This document shows, in pieces, positions 1-9,003 of a DNA stretch of 64,000 bases (the first letter of the stretch is position 1; each line of letters starts with the position of its first letter). The notes below the pieces were generated by a model. The model saw only the letters and a program-made list of their open reading frames with translations. It was not told the DNA's origin and searched no databases. This DNA comes from Bradyrhizobium sp. ARR65 (GTDB lineage Bacteria > Pseudomonadota > Alphaproteobacteria > Rhizobiales > Xanthobacteraceae). The stretch is taken from positions 349,371-413,370 of the forward strand of contig NZ_AWZU01000001.1 of assembly GCF_000472385.1 (NCBI RefSeq), given 5' to 3'. The translations under genes were made by a program, and so were the position numbers.

Positions 1-2
1 TT

Positions 3-257
3 CTGATGAAGTCCAATGAGCAGGCGCGCGGCACGCCGCTCGCGGGCCTTGCGGTGAAGGTCACCGACGGCTTCTTCCTGGTCGGCCTGTCCAATGTCGA
101 TGCCGACCGCTCGCGCAATGTCCAGCTCTTGAAGGAGCGCTCCTGGTTCGACGTGCCGCTGGTCTACACCAACCAGCGCCGCGCCATCATCGCGATCGAA
201 AAAGGCCCGCCCGGCGAGCGCGCCTTCAATGATGCCTTTGCGGCATGGGGAGAGTGA
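3..257 (+). CDS. Hypothetical protein, probably 5'-truncated by the window edge
   Basis: The frame is already open at the window edge and ends with TGA at 257. An ATG lies at 6, but its ribosome-binding site would be outside the window, so these ~84 residues may be the C-terminal part of a longer protein. The peptide looks soluble, with no signal sequence or membrane segment; it has alternating hydrophobic stretches (around GFFLVGL and VPLVYTNQ) and an acidic C-terminus. I do not recognise the family. It lies 53 bp upstream of a small membrane protein on the same strand, so the two may be co-transcribed. Confidence 0.55.
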   Translation: MMKSNEQARGTPLAGLAVKVTDGFFLVGLSNVDADRSRNVQLLKERSWFDVPLVYTNQRRAIIAIEKGPPGERAFNDAFAAWGE

Positions 258-310
258 GCGCGAGGTCAACGCTTCGCGCCGTCCGGCTATGAGAGGCGCC
301 AGAGGCGAGC

Positions 311-733
311 ATGAAGCGCTATGTGATCTTCGCGTTGGTCGGTCCGTTCTTCGGCGGGTTCTGGCTTTTGCTGACCACCACGCTGATGTCCGGCTACCTG
401 CATCAGGCAGGTTACGCCGAGGTGGGCAAGCTCATCGCGGTGTTCTTCAAGTCGCTGCAATTCAGTTACCTGTTCGGTATCCTGCCGTCGCTGATGCTGG
501 GTGCAGTCGACGACATTCTCTGGCACGTCAAGCGGATCAGACCGGCTCTGCGCGTGCTTCTCGTGGGCTTGATCGGCTTTGTGGCCGCGGAATTGATGTA
601 CGGCTCGCGCGGTCCCGACTCCGGCCTGCTGCAGTTCATCATGTATGGCCTGGTCGGTTTCATTCCCGCGACGATCTCGTCCGCGCTGGCCTATAAATTT
701 GCCGATGATCAAGAAGCGGTCGCTTCCGCGTGA
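311..733 (+). CDS. Small integral membrane protein (DUF5413-like)
   Basis: 140 residues with about four hydrophobic segments (near residues 5-25, 50-70, 80-100 and 108-130), starting MKRYVIFALVGPFFGGF. The start at 311 is preceded by AGAGGCGAGC, a reasonable ribosome-binding site. The sequence resembles small membrane proteins of Bradyrhizobium that I believe are grouped as DUF5413, but that assignment is from memory. Function unknown; it sits in the inner membrane. The gene stops just before a palindromic intergenic repeat. Confidence 0.75.
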   Translation: MKRYVIFALVGPFFGGFWLLLTTTLMSGYLHQAGYAEVGKLIAVFFKSLQFSYLFGILPSLMLGAVDDILWHVKRIRPALRVLLVGLIGFVAAELMYGSRGPDSGLLQFIMYGLVGFIPATISSALAYKFADDQEAVASA

Positions 734-737
734 GTAG

Positions 738-833
738 ATCATGATCCGATTAGACGGAATCGGATCATGATCTCATCTCTTTGTTTGAGCATGATCTTTT
801 CGGAAAACCGGTTTCCACTTTTCCGGATCATGC
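738..833. repeat. Rhizobial intergenic palindromic repeat (GATCATGC family)
   Basis: Two palindromes lie back to back. Positions 738-751 and 758-771 are perfect 14-bp inverted arms (ATCATGATCCGATT) around a 6-nt loop. Positions 789-796 and 826-833 are GCATGATC/GATCATGC arms around a centre containing GGAAAACCGGTTTCC. A related copy is at 59898-59994. Such elements are scattered between genes in Bradyrhizobium. The first hairpin directly follows the stop at 733 and could also end transcription, although it has no T-tract. Confidence 0.8.
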
Positions 834-885
834 CCCCAATGTCAGCAGCTTGCGCGCGCTCCGGTAGGCAACCCCGGCAACAGCA

Positions 886-1440
886 ATGCGTTACAATTCC
901 ATGACCATCCACGACCGTGACATTCATGCCCGACGCCATGGGACATCGCAGCGGACCTCGCGCGCAACCTTCACGGAAGCCGAGGCGCGCGGCCCGATCA
1001 TCGACCAGGAGGGACAGGAGATTCCGCCGGAATCGCTGCGCGACGGATTTCGCGAGTTCCGGTTCGATTTCTCGACCGCCAATCCGTTCGGCAATTTGTC
1101 GCGTGAGCAGCGCCTGGCGCGGCTGGAGGCGATCGCAAAGCTGCTCGACGTCGCCTTCATCCTGCCCGGGACCAAGGTCCGCTACGGCATCGACGGCATC
1201 ATCGGCCTGATCCCGGTGGTCGGCGATATCATCGCGACCGCGCTATCGCTATGGCTGGTGCGCGAGGCGCGAGCGCTGGGCGCGCCCTGGCACATCACCG
1301 CGCGGATGCTGGGCAATGTCGCCATCCAGGGCGTGGTCGGTACCGTCCCGGTGGCCGGCGATGCCTTCGACGTGCTGTTCCGCGCCAATATGCGCAATGC
1401 GCGGCTGCTGCGCCGCTGGCTCGAGCGGCAGCCTCATTGA
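886..1440 (+). CDS. DUF4112 domain membrane protein
   Basis: 184 residues. A polar N-terminal half is followed by a DUF4112 core: LEAIAKLLD, then YGIDGIIGLIPVVGDIIATALS, with a second hydrophobic repeat ending VPVAGDAFDVLF. The two 'G(L/T)(I/V)PV(V/A)GD' motifs are the family hallmark and sit in paired membrane-associated helices. The molecular role is unknown. The start could be ATG 886 or ATG 901; neither has a strong ribosome-binding site. The gene stands alone between repeat-containing intergenic regions. Confidence 0.85.
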   Translation: MRYNSMTIHDRDIHARRHGTSQRTSRATFTEAEARGPIIDQEGQEIPPESLRDGFREFRFDFSTANPFGNLSREQRLARLEAIAKLLDVAFILPGTKVRYGIDGIIGLIPVVGDIIATALSLWLVREARALGAPWHITARMLGNVAIQGVVGTVPVAGDAFDVLFRANMRNARLLRRWLERQPH

Positions 1441-1470
1441 GGCGTTAGACTAGCGCCGATTTTGTCCCGT

Positions 1471-1553
1471 CATCGTGAGAAGCCGCGCAGCGGCGTCAGC
1501 GACAAAGGCAAAGCCGTTTGCGCGGGGGGGTGGCGGTGATGCAGAGATGACAG
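1471..1553. repeat. Dispersed repeat containing the AAAGCCGTTTGCGCGGGG motif
   Basis: The stretch GCGACAAAGGCAAAGCCGTT followed by TGCGCGGGGGGG recurs almost unchanged at 3039-3071 and, inverted, at 6685-6712. The left part (GTCATCGTGAGAAGCCGCGC) belongs to the same composite element. No coding function is apparent. Confidence 0.6.
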
Positions 1554-1560
1554 GGCCCCA

Positions 1561-1596
1561 AAAGAAAAACGCCCCCGGACATCAGTCCGAGGGCGT
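1561..1596 (-). terminator. Rho-independent terminator of the 97-aa gene
   Basis: Read on the minus strand, CGCCCTCGGACTGATGTCCG plus GGGGCG folds into a GC-rich stem and is followed by TTTTTCTTTT. It lies 19 bp beyond the stop codon of the minus-strand gene at 1615-1908. Confidence 0.85.
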
Positions 1597-1614
1597 GGTG
1601 CAAACTGGTTGCTC

Positions 1615-1908
1615 TTACGCGGCGTCCTTGTCGCCGTCGGCGGAGGCGGCAGCACGCTTGCGGCGCGGCAGCGGGAATGCGTCGCTCTCATAGAGCGAGC
1701 GGATGCCGCTCTGGTCGAAGCGCGCTTCCTCGACCTGCAGGTAGGCACCGTTCAACGAATCCGCCGGCAATTCCTCCATCGCAAAGCGAACAGCTTCTGC
1801 CGCGGTGCCGAAGCGACGATAGGTGAAGCCAGCCCGTTTCTTCTTGCGGATCGCAGCGGGAAAAAGTTCGGCGGCGGTGTTGAAGTTGAACGGACGCATA
1901 GGACGCAT
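1615..1908 (-). CDS. Conserved hypothetical small basic protein
   Basis: 97 residues. The start at 1908 ([16 protein letters not shown]) is chosen because AGAGGTCC lies just upstream; the open frame extends further but without a ribosome-binding site. The N-terminal half has a basic patch ([13 protein letters not shown]) and a predicted helix ([13 protein letters not shown]). The C-terminus is basic and alanine-rich ([16 protein letters not shown]). No signal peptide or membrane segment. It looks like a small cytosolic, possibly nucleic-acid-associated protein of Bradyrhizobium, but no function is known to me. A strong terminator follows. Confidence 0.75.
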   Translation of the reverse strand: MRPMRPFNFNTAAELFPAAIRKKKRAGFTYRRFGTAAEAVRFAMEELPADSLNGAYLQVEEARFDQSGIRSLYESDAFPLPRRKRAAASADGDKDAA

Positions 1909-2117
1909 GGTCGAGGACCTCTTGATCTTTTTGGCGCTCGGAGCGGTTGGGGATGAATGGCGGTCAAGCCGCGACCAGCGGCGCACCGCGCGTGTCGTTT
2001 CGGCTCCTAATATAGGCTTTCTTGACAGAATTGCGAATCCAGAAAGACCAAGAAATGAATCGCACTCCGGTGACCTGGATCAGAAATGTGCAGGAAATGT
2101 CAGTATCTTAGCCGGGA

Positions 2118-2282
2118 TTATAGCTTGCCCAGCAACAACAGGGCGACAAGCACGACCAAAACAACCGTGCCGAGCCCAATTCCGGAATGACCCATGCCAT
2201 AGCCATACCCGCCAAAGCGGCCGCTGATGCCACCGACCAGGTAGATGACGACCAAGATGATCAGGATCAATCCAAGGGACAT
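2118..2282 (-). CDS. DUF3309-like small membrane protein
   Basis: 54 residues: MSLGLILIILVVIYLVGG, a Gly/Tyr-rich linker (GYGYGMGHSGIG), then a second hydrophobic segment LGTVVLVVLVALLLLGKL. This two-helix layout with a glycine/aromatic centre matches the DUF3309 family of tiny inner-membrane proteins common in Rhizobiales. The start at 2282 is chosen over longer options because GGGAGGG lies 5-6 nt upstream. Function unknown; often linked to stress in annotation, without proof. Confidence 0.8.
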   Translation of the reverse strand: MSLGLILIILVVIYLVGGISGRFGGYGYGMGHSGIGLGTVVLVVLVALLLLGKL

Positions 2283-2478
2283 CGGGCCCTCCCGTCCGGC
2301 GACCGAATCCGCTCGTCCGCCGTGCGCGCCCAGCGAATTGTGGCAGCAAAGCACATTCCCGCACGCGGTTCCAAGCGGAACCGAAGACGGGAAGGCTGTC
2401 TGGGATTTCGTCTCGCCGCGCGATCCGACTTCACCTCTCGAGTGGCGAGAGGTGAAGGTAAAGGTGGTGGCCGCGCGA

Positions 2479-2889
2479 TTAGCGCGGCTTCAATTTCAGC
2501 GCGGCTGAATTAATGCAGTAACGCAGGCCGGTCGGGCCAGGGCCGTCATTGAAGACATGGCCGAGATGCCCGCTGCACTTCGAGCACAGCACTTCGGTGC
2601 GGACCATGCCGTGACTGTAATCGGTTTCCTCGTCGACATGGCTCTCGGCAGCGGGCTGAGTAAAGCTCGGCCAGCCGCAGCCGGAATCGAACTTGGCGTC
2701 GGATTCGAACAGCGTCTGGCCGCAACCGGCGCAGATATAGGTGCCCGGTCGATGTTCATGCTCATATTCACCCGAAAACGGCCGCTCGGTCGCCTTCTCG
2801 CGCAGCACCGCGTACTGCATCGGCGTCAGCTCGCGCCGCCATTGCTCTTCGCTCTTGATGATTTTTTCTGAGGTTTTGGTGTCGGACAT
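2479..2889 (-). CDS. msrB: Peptide methionine-(R)-S-oxide reductase MsrB
   Basis: 136 residues. Reduces the R epimer of methionine sulfoxide in proteins, using thioredoxin. The two zinc-binding CxxC pairs are visible (CAGC at 53-56, CSKC at 102-105), as is the catalytic cysteine in RYCINS (Cys125). There is no signal peptide, so it should be cytosolic. The start MSDTKTSEK at 2889 has CAGGAGATTCC upstream. The S-epimer partner msrA is the next gene on the same strand, 200 bp away across a repeat, and is secreted rather than cytosolic. Confidence 0.97.
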   Translation of the reverse strand: MSDTKTSEKIIKSEEQWRRELTPMQYAVLREKATERPFSGEYEHEHRPGTYICAGCGQTLFESDAKFDSGCGWPSFTQPAAESHVDEETDYSHGMVRTEVLCSKCSGHLGHVFNDGPGPTGLRYCINSAALKLKPR

Positions 2890-2939
2890 GGAATCTCCTG
2901 ATCTAAACAAGTCGAAGCGAGCGCCATCCGCCAACCCGT

Positions 2940-3075
2940 GATCCTGAGGAGGCGCGTGAGCGCCGTCTCGAAGGATGAACGCCCCGCTGCAACCACCCGG
3001 GCCGTCGCCCTACGAGGCCGCTACGTGACGGTACCTTCCGCGACAAACGGCAAAGCCGTTTGCGCGGGGGGGGGG
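2940..3075. repeat. Composite intergenic repeat between msrA and msrB
   Basis: Contains GAGGAGGCGCGTGAGCGCCG followed by TCTCGAAGGATG, found again at 18590-18621, and the ACAAACGGCAAAGCCGTTTG palindrome shared with 1500-1530 and 6685-6712. A run of ten G residues ends the element. This is a typical Bradyrhizobium dispersed repeat with no coding capacity. Confidence 0.7.
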
Positions 3076-3103
3076 TGATGGTTGGGAGCCCGTTCGGCGA
3101 GAG

Positions 3104-3814
3104 CTAGTTGGAAACGCTGCGCACCAGCGTGGGCTTCTCCTGATAGTTCTCGGCAAAGATCCTCTTCAGGTTCTCGATCTTCGGTAAGTCGTTATAGGCG
3201 ATATAGGGCTGGTTCGGGTGCAGTGTCAGGTAGTCCTGGTGATACGCCTCGGCCGGATAGAAACCCTGCAGCGCTCCGATCTTGGTCACGATGGGCTTTG
3301 GATAGACCTTGGCGGCATCGAGCTGGGCGATATAGGCCTCGGCCACCTTCTTCTGCGCATCCGTGGTGGTGAAGATTGCCGAACGATATTGGCTGCCAGT
3401 GTCCGGGCCCTGGCGGTTGAGCTGGGTCGGATCATGCACGACCGAGAAGAATATCTGCAGGATCTTGCCATAGGAGATCTCTCTCGGGTCGTACTTGACC
3501 TGGACCGATTCGGCATGCCCGGTCGTGCCGGTCGAGACCAAGTCATACTGGGCATTCGCCTTGCTGCCGCCGGCATAGCCGGAGACCGCGCTGACCACGC
3601 CCTTGGTGTGCTGGAACACGCCCTGCACGCCCCAGAAGCAGCCGCCCGACAGCACGACGCTCTGAACGCCCTCGGAGGCCGGCAAGTCGGTCGCGGGGGC
3701 GGGAATCACCACCGCGTCTTCAGCGGCAAGCGCAGGGGAGAGGACGAAGGCGGTGATCGCCAGCGCGCCGATCGCGCCGCAAAGCGAAAGACGAGTGAAT
3801 GAGCTTGTCCGCAT
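3104..3814 (-). CDS. msrA: Peptide methionine-(S)-S-oxide reductase MsrA, exported
   Basis: 236 residues. Reduces the S epimer of methionine sulfoxide. A Sec signal peptide (about 1-31, cleaved near SPALAAED) shows that it acts in the periplasm. The active site GGCFWG is at 57-62 with catalytic Cys59; further family motifs are YDPREISYG, HDPTQLNRQGPDTGSQYRS and EAYHQDYL. The start at 3814 (MRTSSFTRLS) has AGAGGAT upstream. Pairing a periplasmic MsrA with a cytosolic MsrB is unusual, since the two are often fused or co-localised. Confidence 0.96.
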   Translation of the reverse strand: MRTSSFTRLSLCGAIGALAITAFVLSPALAAEDAVVIPAPATDLPASEGVQSVVLSGGCFWGVQGVFQHTKGVVSAVSGYAGGSKANAQYDLVSTGTTGHAESVQVKYDPREISYGKILQIFFSVVHDPTQLNRQGPDTGSQYRSAIFTTTDAQKKVAEAYIAQLDAAKVYPKPIVTKIGALQGFYPAEAYHQDYLTLHPNQPYIAYNDLPKIENLKRIFAENYQEKPTLVRSVSN

Positions 3815-4116
3815 GGCGTATCCTCTTAGGGCCAAGGTTTGAGGATCCGTCGGCAGTTTAGCCGAGCCCGTGGCTCTCACAACCGCCGACTGGCTCCCCA
3901 GTCAGCCAAAATACGAGGCCGGAGGCGTCTCGTTACAGGGGCGCGGACACGACTGCGTGAACGGAGGAGCTTCGAATTCCTGCTGCTGTCATTCTGGGGC
4001 GGTGCGTAAGCACCGAACTCGGATGTGCAATTGCACATCCGAGAATCCCGAGAGTCCCCGCCGCGCAATTGCGCCTAAGCTTCGCGCTAACACGCGCCCG
4101 GGAATGACGGTGCGCG

Positions 4117-5232
4117 TCACACCACCACGCTCAGCCGCTTGGCCGCCCGCGTGATCCCCGTATAGAGCCAGCGCGCGCGGCTGTCCTGGAAGGCAAAACT
4201 CTCGTCGAACAGCACCACGTCGTTCCACTGCGAGCCCTGTGACTTGTGCACGGTGAGCACATAGCCGTAATCGAACTCGTCATAGGGCTTGCGCTGCTCC
4301 CACGGGATTGTCTCGATGCCGCCCTCGAAGCAATCCTGGCGCACCGAGACTTTCGTCACCTTGTGGCCGAACTCTTCGTCCGGCATCACCCGCATGGTCA
4401 GGATCTTGGAGGTCGCGCGCGGTGTCGTGCGCGACTTCACCCGCCACAGCCCGCCATTGAACAGCCCCTTCTTGCGGTTGTTGCGCAGGCAGACCAGCTT
4501 GTCGCCGGCTACGGGAAACTTGTCTTCGATGTTCTGGCGCTGCCGCATCCGCATGTTGTACGCGCGGCGCGTGTTGTTGCGCCCGACCAGCACCTGGTCG
4601 GCTTCCATCACCCGCTCGGGATCGAGCTCCTTGCGTGACACCACCTCGCTGTCGCCAAAGCTGCCGAATTCGAGCGAGCGGCCCTCGCGCACATCCATCG
4701 ACATCCGCACGATCGGATCGTCCTGCGCCTGGCGATGCACCTCGGTCAACATGGCGTCCGGCTCGGCATCCGTGAAGAAGCCGCCGCCCTGTATCGGCGG
4801 CAATTGCGCGGGGTCTCCGAGCACGAGCAGCGGACAATCGAACGATAACAGATCCCGGCCCAGATCGGCGTCGACCATGGAGCATTCGTCGATCACGATC
4901 AGCCTTGCTTTGGAGGCCGGCGCATCGTCCCAGAGCTCGAAGCTCGGCTGCTCCTCGCCGCTTTCGCGCGCGCGATAGATCAGCGAGTGAATGGTGGAGG
5001 CGCCTTCGCAGCCCTTGTTGCGCATCACCAGCGCGGCCTTGCCGGTGAAGGCCGCGAATTTCACCTCGCCGTCGACCCCTTCAGCGATATGACGCGCCAG
5101 CGTGGTCTTGCCGGTTCCGGCAAAGCCGAACAGACGAAAGACCTGCGGCGTGCCGGCACGGCCCGGTTTCGCCTTCAGCCAATCGGCGACGGCTTTCAGC
5201 GCGGCATCCTGATGCGGGGTGAAGGTCGGCAT
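4117..5232 (-). CDS. ATP-dependent RecD-like (SF1B) DNA helicase
   Basis: 371 residues. Walker A GFAGTGKTT is at 36-44, Walker B is IDECSMVD, then motif III GDPAQLPP and a C-terminal UvrD_C_2 module ending VLTVHKSQGSQWNDVVLFDE and YTGITRA. These are the motifs of RecD/Dda-type 5'-3' helicases. It lacks the long N-terminal region of RecD2, so it is a compact single-protein helicase, probably acting in recombination or repair. The start at 5232 (MPTFTPHQDAAL) is the first methionine in the domain. The frame stays open further upstream but overlaps the next gene's 5' region and is not protein-like. Confidence 0.92.
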   Translation of the reverse strand: MPTFTPHQDAALKAVADWLKAKPGRAGTPQVFRLFGFAGTGKTTLARHIAEGVDGEVKFAAFTGKAALVMRNKGCEGASTIHSLIYRARESGEEQPSFELWDDAPASKARLIVIDECSMVDADLGRDLLSFDCPLLVLGDPAQLPPIQGGGFFTDAEPDAMLTEVHRQAQDDPIVRMSMDVREGRSLEFGSFGDSEVVSRKELDPERVMEADQVLVGRNNTRRAYNMRMRQRQNIEDKFPVAGDKLVCLRNNRKKGLFNGGLWRVKSRTTPRATSKILTMRVMPDEEFGHKVTKVSVRQDCFEGGIETIPWEQRKPYDEFDYGYVLTVHKSQGSQWNDVVLFDESFAFQDSRARWLYTGITRAAKRLSVVV

Positions 5233-5421
5233 GGGTCTTTTGAACGGGAGCGGGCGATCGAAGCTGTAATCCAGTCGCGAGCCGCAACCTAGTGATTTCG
5301 GCAGCCGGCGCAAGCATCTTCCACGATGCGGAATTGGGCGGACGTGGCGTCGGCTGGACTTGTCACCGCCCTCCGCTACACTTCTGCGCATAACAATAAA
5401 GACGTGCGGGAGAAACCGGTC

Positions 5422-6636
5422 ATGAAGTTCGGCATCTTCTACGAGCTGCAATTGCCGCGGCCCTGGTCCGCGGGCGACGAACTCAAACTTTATCAGGACG
5501 CGCTGACGCAGCTCGAGACCGCCGACCGGCTCGGCTATGACTATGCCTGGGTGGTCGAGCATCATTTCCTCGAGGAATACTCGCACTCGCCGTCGCCGGA
5601 ATCCTTTCTCGCCGCCGCAAGCCAGCGCACGCAAAACATCCGGCTCGGCCACGGCATCTTCCAGCTCACCACCAACCATCCGGCGCGTGTTGCAGAGCGC
5701 GTCGCCGTGCTTGACCTCCTAAGCCGCGGGCGGTGCGAATTCGGCATGGGCGAAAGCGCCTCCATCACCGAGCTCGAACCGTTCGGTCGCGACATGGAGA
5801 TCAAGCGCGAGGTGTTCGAGGAAGCCGTGACCGCGATCTTTCCCATGTTCAGGGAGGGCGGAAGCGAGCATCACGGCAAGTATTTCGACATCCCCCTGCG
5901 CAACGTGGTGCCGAAGCCGGTGCAGAAGCCGCACCCGCCGCTGTGGATGGCCTGCTCGCAACTGCCGACGATCGAGCGCGCCGGGCGATGCGGCTTTGGC
6001 GCGCTCGGCTTCCAGTTCGTCAGCGCGGATGCGGCGCACGCCTGGGTCCATGCCTATTACAACGCGATCACGAAACGGCTGACGAAGCTCGCGGATTACG
6101 AGATCAATCCGAACATGGCGCTGGTGTCGTTCTTCATGTGCGCGAAGACCGACGAGGAAGCGCGCCGGCGTGCCGATGGCGCGACCTTCTTCCAGTTCGC
6201 GCTGCGCTACTATGGCGCCGCGCAGAACCGGCAGCGCCCGGCGCCGGGCACGGTGAACATGTGGGACGAGTACAACAAGTGGAAGCGCGATAATCCGCAG
6301 GCGCAGGAGCAGGCGTTGCGCGGCGGTCTGATCGGCTCGCCCGAGACGATCGCGAAGAAGCTGCGCCGCTTTCGCACCTCGCACATCGACCAGGTGATCC
6401 TGCTCAACCAGGCCGGAAAGAACAGCCATGAGCACATCTGCGAATCGCTGGATCTGTTCGCCAGGGAGGTGATGCCCGAGTTCAAGAGCGATCCCGAGCA
6501 CGACGCCTGGAAACAAGCCGTGCTGAGCGGCGAACTTCAGCTCGAGGAGATCGATACCGAGGCGTTCACCGATCGCTATGGTAAACTCGCGCTGAACGTC
6601 GCGCCGCAACCGCCGAAGATCGCGGTGGGAGGGTAG
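5422..6636 (+). CDS. LLM-class (luciferase-like) flavin-dependent oxidoreductase
   Basis: 404 residues with a bacterial luciferase-like TIM-barrel fold: N-terminal MKFGIFYELQLPRPW, a VVEHHFLEEYSHSPSP segment typical of the family, RLGHGIFQLTTNHPARVAERVAVLDLLSRGR, and a C-terminal GSPETIAKKLRRF helix region. Such enzymes use reduced FMN or F420 to oxidise small organic substrates; the substrate is not evident. The start at 5422 has GGGAGA upstream. It stands alone, divergent from the helicase gene and separated from the ssu operon by a repeat, so a role in sulfonate use is possible but unsupported. Confidence 0.9.
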   Translation: MKFGIFYELQLPRPWSAGDELKLYQDALTQLETADRLGYDYAWVVEHHFLEEYSHSPSPESFLAAASQRTQNIRLGHGIFQLTTNHPARVAERVAVLDLLSRGRCEFGMGESASITELEPFGRDMEIKREVFEEAVTAIFPMFREGGSEHHGKYFDIPLRNVVPKPVQKPHPPLWMACSQLPTIERAGRCGFGALGFQFVSADAAHAWVHAYYNAITKRLTKLADYEINPNMALVSFFMCAKTDEEARRRADGATFFQFALRYYGAAQNRQRPAPGTVNMWDEYNKWKRDNPQAQEQALRGGLIGSPETIAKKLRRFRTSHIDQVILLNQAGKNSHEHICESLDLFAREVMPEFKSDPEHDAWKQAVLSGELQLEEIDTEAFTDRYGKLALNVAPQPPKIAVGG

Positions 6637-6676
6637 CGCTTGGCTACTTGAAGCCAAGCGAAGTTGATCTAGACCC

Positions 6677-6824
6677 GTCATCCCCGCGCAAACGGCTAGG
6701 CCGTTTGTCGCTGGAGGCGCGAACGCAGTGAGCCCCGAAGGATGGACGGCCCCGCTGGCAGCCATCCGAGCCGTCGCCCTTCGAGGCTCGCTTTCGCGAG
6801 CCCCGCAGGGTGACGGATCAACCT
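6677..6824. repeat. Composite intergenic repeat upstream of the ssu operon
   Basis: Holds the inverted copy of the GCGCAAACGGCTAGGCCGTT palindrome shared with 1500-1530 and 3039-3071, plus GAGGCTCGCTTTCGCGAGCC, another hairpin. The 430-bp gap 6637-7066 contains this repeat and the ssu upstream region; no other gene is evident. Confidence 0.65.
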
Positions 6825-7066
6825 CAGAGTCCGTTCGAGCAAACGCCATCGTGCTCTCGGAAGCTTGATCCCGCACCCGCCTTCACATTTGCGTGGTGAA
6901 AGATTTTGCCTGCACGCGCTCACCTTGCGAAAACAAACGCGATGCCGGCTGCCCGTACGAGAGTGCGGGCATCGTTATTTTTGCGCGCCGCTCGACAGCT
7001 TTTCGCGCCCGCACCATCATTTTCGGACATCGCATGCGAATACGCGCATGCGCGTCGGAGATGGTG

Positions 7067-8017
7067 ATGAAGCGTCGGGACTTTCTTCAACTCGCATTGG
7101 GAACCGCGGTCGCAAGCGCATTTTCGGCGCGCGCGAGCGCTGATGCGGGCCCGAAGGAGATTCGTATCGGCTATCAGAAGAATGGTGTGCTGGTCATTGC
7201 GCGTGAGCGCGCGACCTTGGAAGGACATTTTGCCCCGCAAGGCATCGCGGTGAAATGGGTCGAATTTTCGTCGGGGCCGCCGATGATGGAGGCCATGAAT
7301 GTCGGCAGCATCGATTACGGTGCGGTCGGCGATTCCCCGCCGGTCTTCGCCCAGGCCGCGGGTGCGGCCATCGTCTATGCCGCGGGCCAGCCGATCACCA
7401 ATGGCCAGGGCATCCTCGTCCCCAAGGATTCCCCTATCCGCACGATCGCCGATTTGAAAGGCAAGCGCATCGGCTTCACCAAGGGGTCGAGTGCGCACAA
7501 CATCGTAGTGCAGACGCTGGAAAAAGCCGGCTTGACCTATGGCGATATCACGCCGGTCTATCTGGCGCCCCCCGAGGCCGGGCCCGCCTTCGCCAATAGC
7601 AGTATTGACGCTTGGGCGATCTGGGATCCCTATTTCGCGATTGGCGAGACCCGGCAGCAGGGGCGCATCCTCGTCAATGCACGCGAGATCACCAAGACCA
7701 ATTCCTTCTATATCGCCAATCGCGACTTCGCGAACAAGCACAGCTTGATCCTGCAGCAGATCATAGATGTGACCGCCTCGACCGCCGGATGGGCGGAAGC
7801 GCATCGCGAGCACGTGGCGAGGAGCCTGAGCGCCGTGACGGGCATTCCGCTCGACATCCAGACCGTCGCGGCCAATCGGTCGTCCTTCGCGATCGGACCG
7901 ATGACCGACGATATCATCGCAACCCAGCAGGGCGTCGCCGACCGCTTCTTCAAGCTCGGCCTGATTCCGCGGCAGATCGCGGTACGCGACATTGTCTGGC
8001 GCAATCAGCAGACGTGA
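7067..8017 (+). CDS. ssuA: Aliphatic sulfonate ABC transporter, substrate-binding protein (first copy)
   Basis: 316 residues. Periplasmic binding protein of the SsuA/TauA family. The N-terminus MKRRDFLQLALGTAVASAF with RRDF suggests a Tat-type signal peptide, cleaved near ARASAD. Family signatures are IRIGYQKNGVLVIARERATLE, NVGSIDYGAVGDSPPVFAQAAGA and DAWAIWDPY. ATG 7067 is chosen because GGAG lies 6 nt upstream; an ATG two codons earlier is too close to it. It heads a tight operon (a second ssuA, ssuD, ssuC, ssuB, flavin reductase). Its relation to the second copy suggests an old duplication with changed specificity. Confidence 0.93.
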   Translation: MKRRDFLQLALGTAVASAFSARASADAGPKEIRIGYQKNGVLVIARERATLEGHFAPQGIAVKWVEFSSGPPMMEAMNVGSIDYGAVGDSPPVFAQAAGAAIVYAAGQPITNGQGILVPKDSPIRTIADLKGKRIGFTKGSSAHNIVVQTLEKAGLTYGDITPVYLAPPEAGPAFANSSIDAWAIWDPYFAIGETRQQGRILVNAREITKTNSFYIANRDFANKHSLILQQIIDVTASTAGWAEAHREHVARSLSAVTGIPLDIQTVAANRSSFAIGPMTDDIIATQQGVADRFFKLGLIPRQIAVRDIVWRNQQT

Positions 8018-8049
8018 TCGCCAGCCCCACAGCAACGCAAGGCAGCATC

Positions 8050-9003
8050 ATGAAGCGCTTCGTAAAACGTTGGATCACGCGCGCCGTGCTCTCGGTGAGC
8101 CTTGTCGCGGCAACCGTCAGCGCGTCCTACGGTGAGGACAAGCTCGTTCGCATCGGCTACCAGAAATACGGCAAGCTGGTGCTTCTGAAAGGGCGCGGCA
8201 CTCTGGAAGAGAAGCTCAGGCCGCTCGGCTACCAGGTGTCGTGGACCGAGTTTCCGTCCGGCCCGCCGCTGCTTGAAGCGCTCAATGTCGGCTCGATCGA
8301 TTTCGGGATCGCCGGCGAGACGCCGCCGATCTTCGCCCAGGCTGCCGGCGCGCCGCTGGTCTACCTCGCTTATGATCCGCCGGCGCCGCGAGGCGAGGCG
8401 ATCCTGGTGCCGAAGGATTCGAGCCTGAAATCGGTTGCCTATCTTCGCGGCAAGAAGGTCGCGCTGAACAAGGGCTCGAACGTTCATTATCTCCTGGTCA
8501 AGGCGCTGGAGCATGCCGGCCTTAAATACACCGACATCCAACCGGTGTTTCTGGCGCCGGCGGACGCGCTGGCCGCGTTCACGCGCGGCTCCGTCGATGC
8601 ATGGGTGATCTGGGATCCCTATGAGGCCGCGGCCGAAGCCTCCACCGGCGCGCGAATCCTCGCCGATGGGACAGGCCTCGTCGCCAATCATCAGTTCTAT
8701 TTTTCGTCGAAGAAATTCCTCGCCGAGAACGCCAGGGCCGTCGACGTCCTGCTCGAGGCGCTCAACGAGGCCGACGACTGGACCAAGAACCATATCGACG
8801 AAGTCGCAGCGCAATTGAGCCCGTCGGTCGGTTTGCCGGCACCGGTGCTCGCGACGTCGCTCCGGCGCGAATCCTACGGCATCCGGCCGATCAATGACGA
8901 GGTGATCGCAAGCCAGCAGCGCATCGCCGATACCTTTGTCGCGCTCGGCCTGCTGCCCAAGCCCGTCACCGTTTCCGATCTTCAGCGTAAGCAAGGTTCA
9001 TGA
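8050..9003 (+). CDS. ssuA: Aliphatic sulfonate ABC transporter, substrate-binding protein (second copy)
   Basis: 317 residues. Second SsuA-type binding protein, 32 bp after the first. It has a Sec-type signal ([19 protein letters not shown], cleaved near VSASYGED), unlike the twin-arginine-like signal of the first copy. Shared signatures are [44 protein letters not shown] and [12 protein letters not shown]. The stop codon overlaps the ssuD start (ATGA), so the two are translationally coupled. Two binding proteins feeding one permease would widen the range of sulfonates taken up; this is inference from gene order. Confidence 0.94.
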   Translation: MKRFVKRWITRAVLSVSLVAATVSASYGEDKLVRIGYQKYGKLVLLKGRGTLEEKLRPLGYQVSWTEFPSGPPLLEALNVGSIDFGIAGETPPIFAQAAGAPLVYLAYDPPAPRGEAILVPKDSSLKSVAYLRGKKVALNKGSNVHYLLVKALEHAGLKYTDIQPVFLAPADALAAFTRGSVDAWVIWDPYEAAAEASTGARILADGTGLVANHQFYFSSKKFLAENARAVDVLLEALNEADDWTKNHIDEVAAQLSPSVGLPAPVLATSLRRESYGIRPINDEVIASQQRIADTFVALGLLPKPVTVSDLQRKQGS

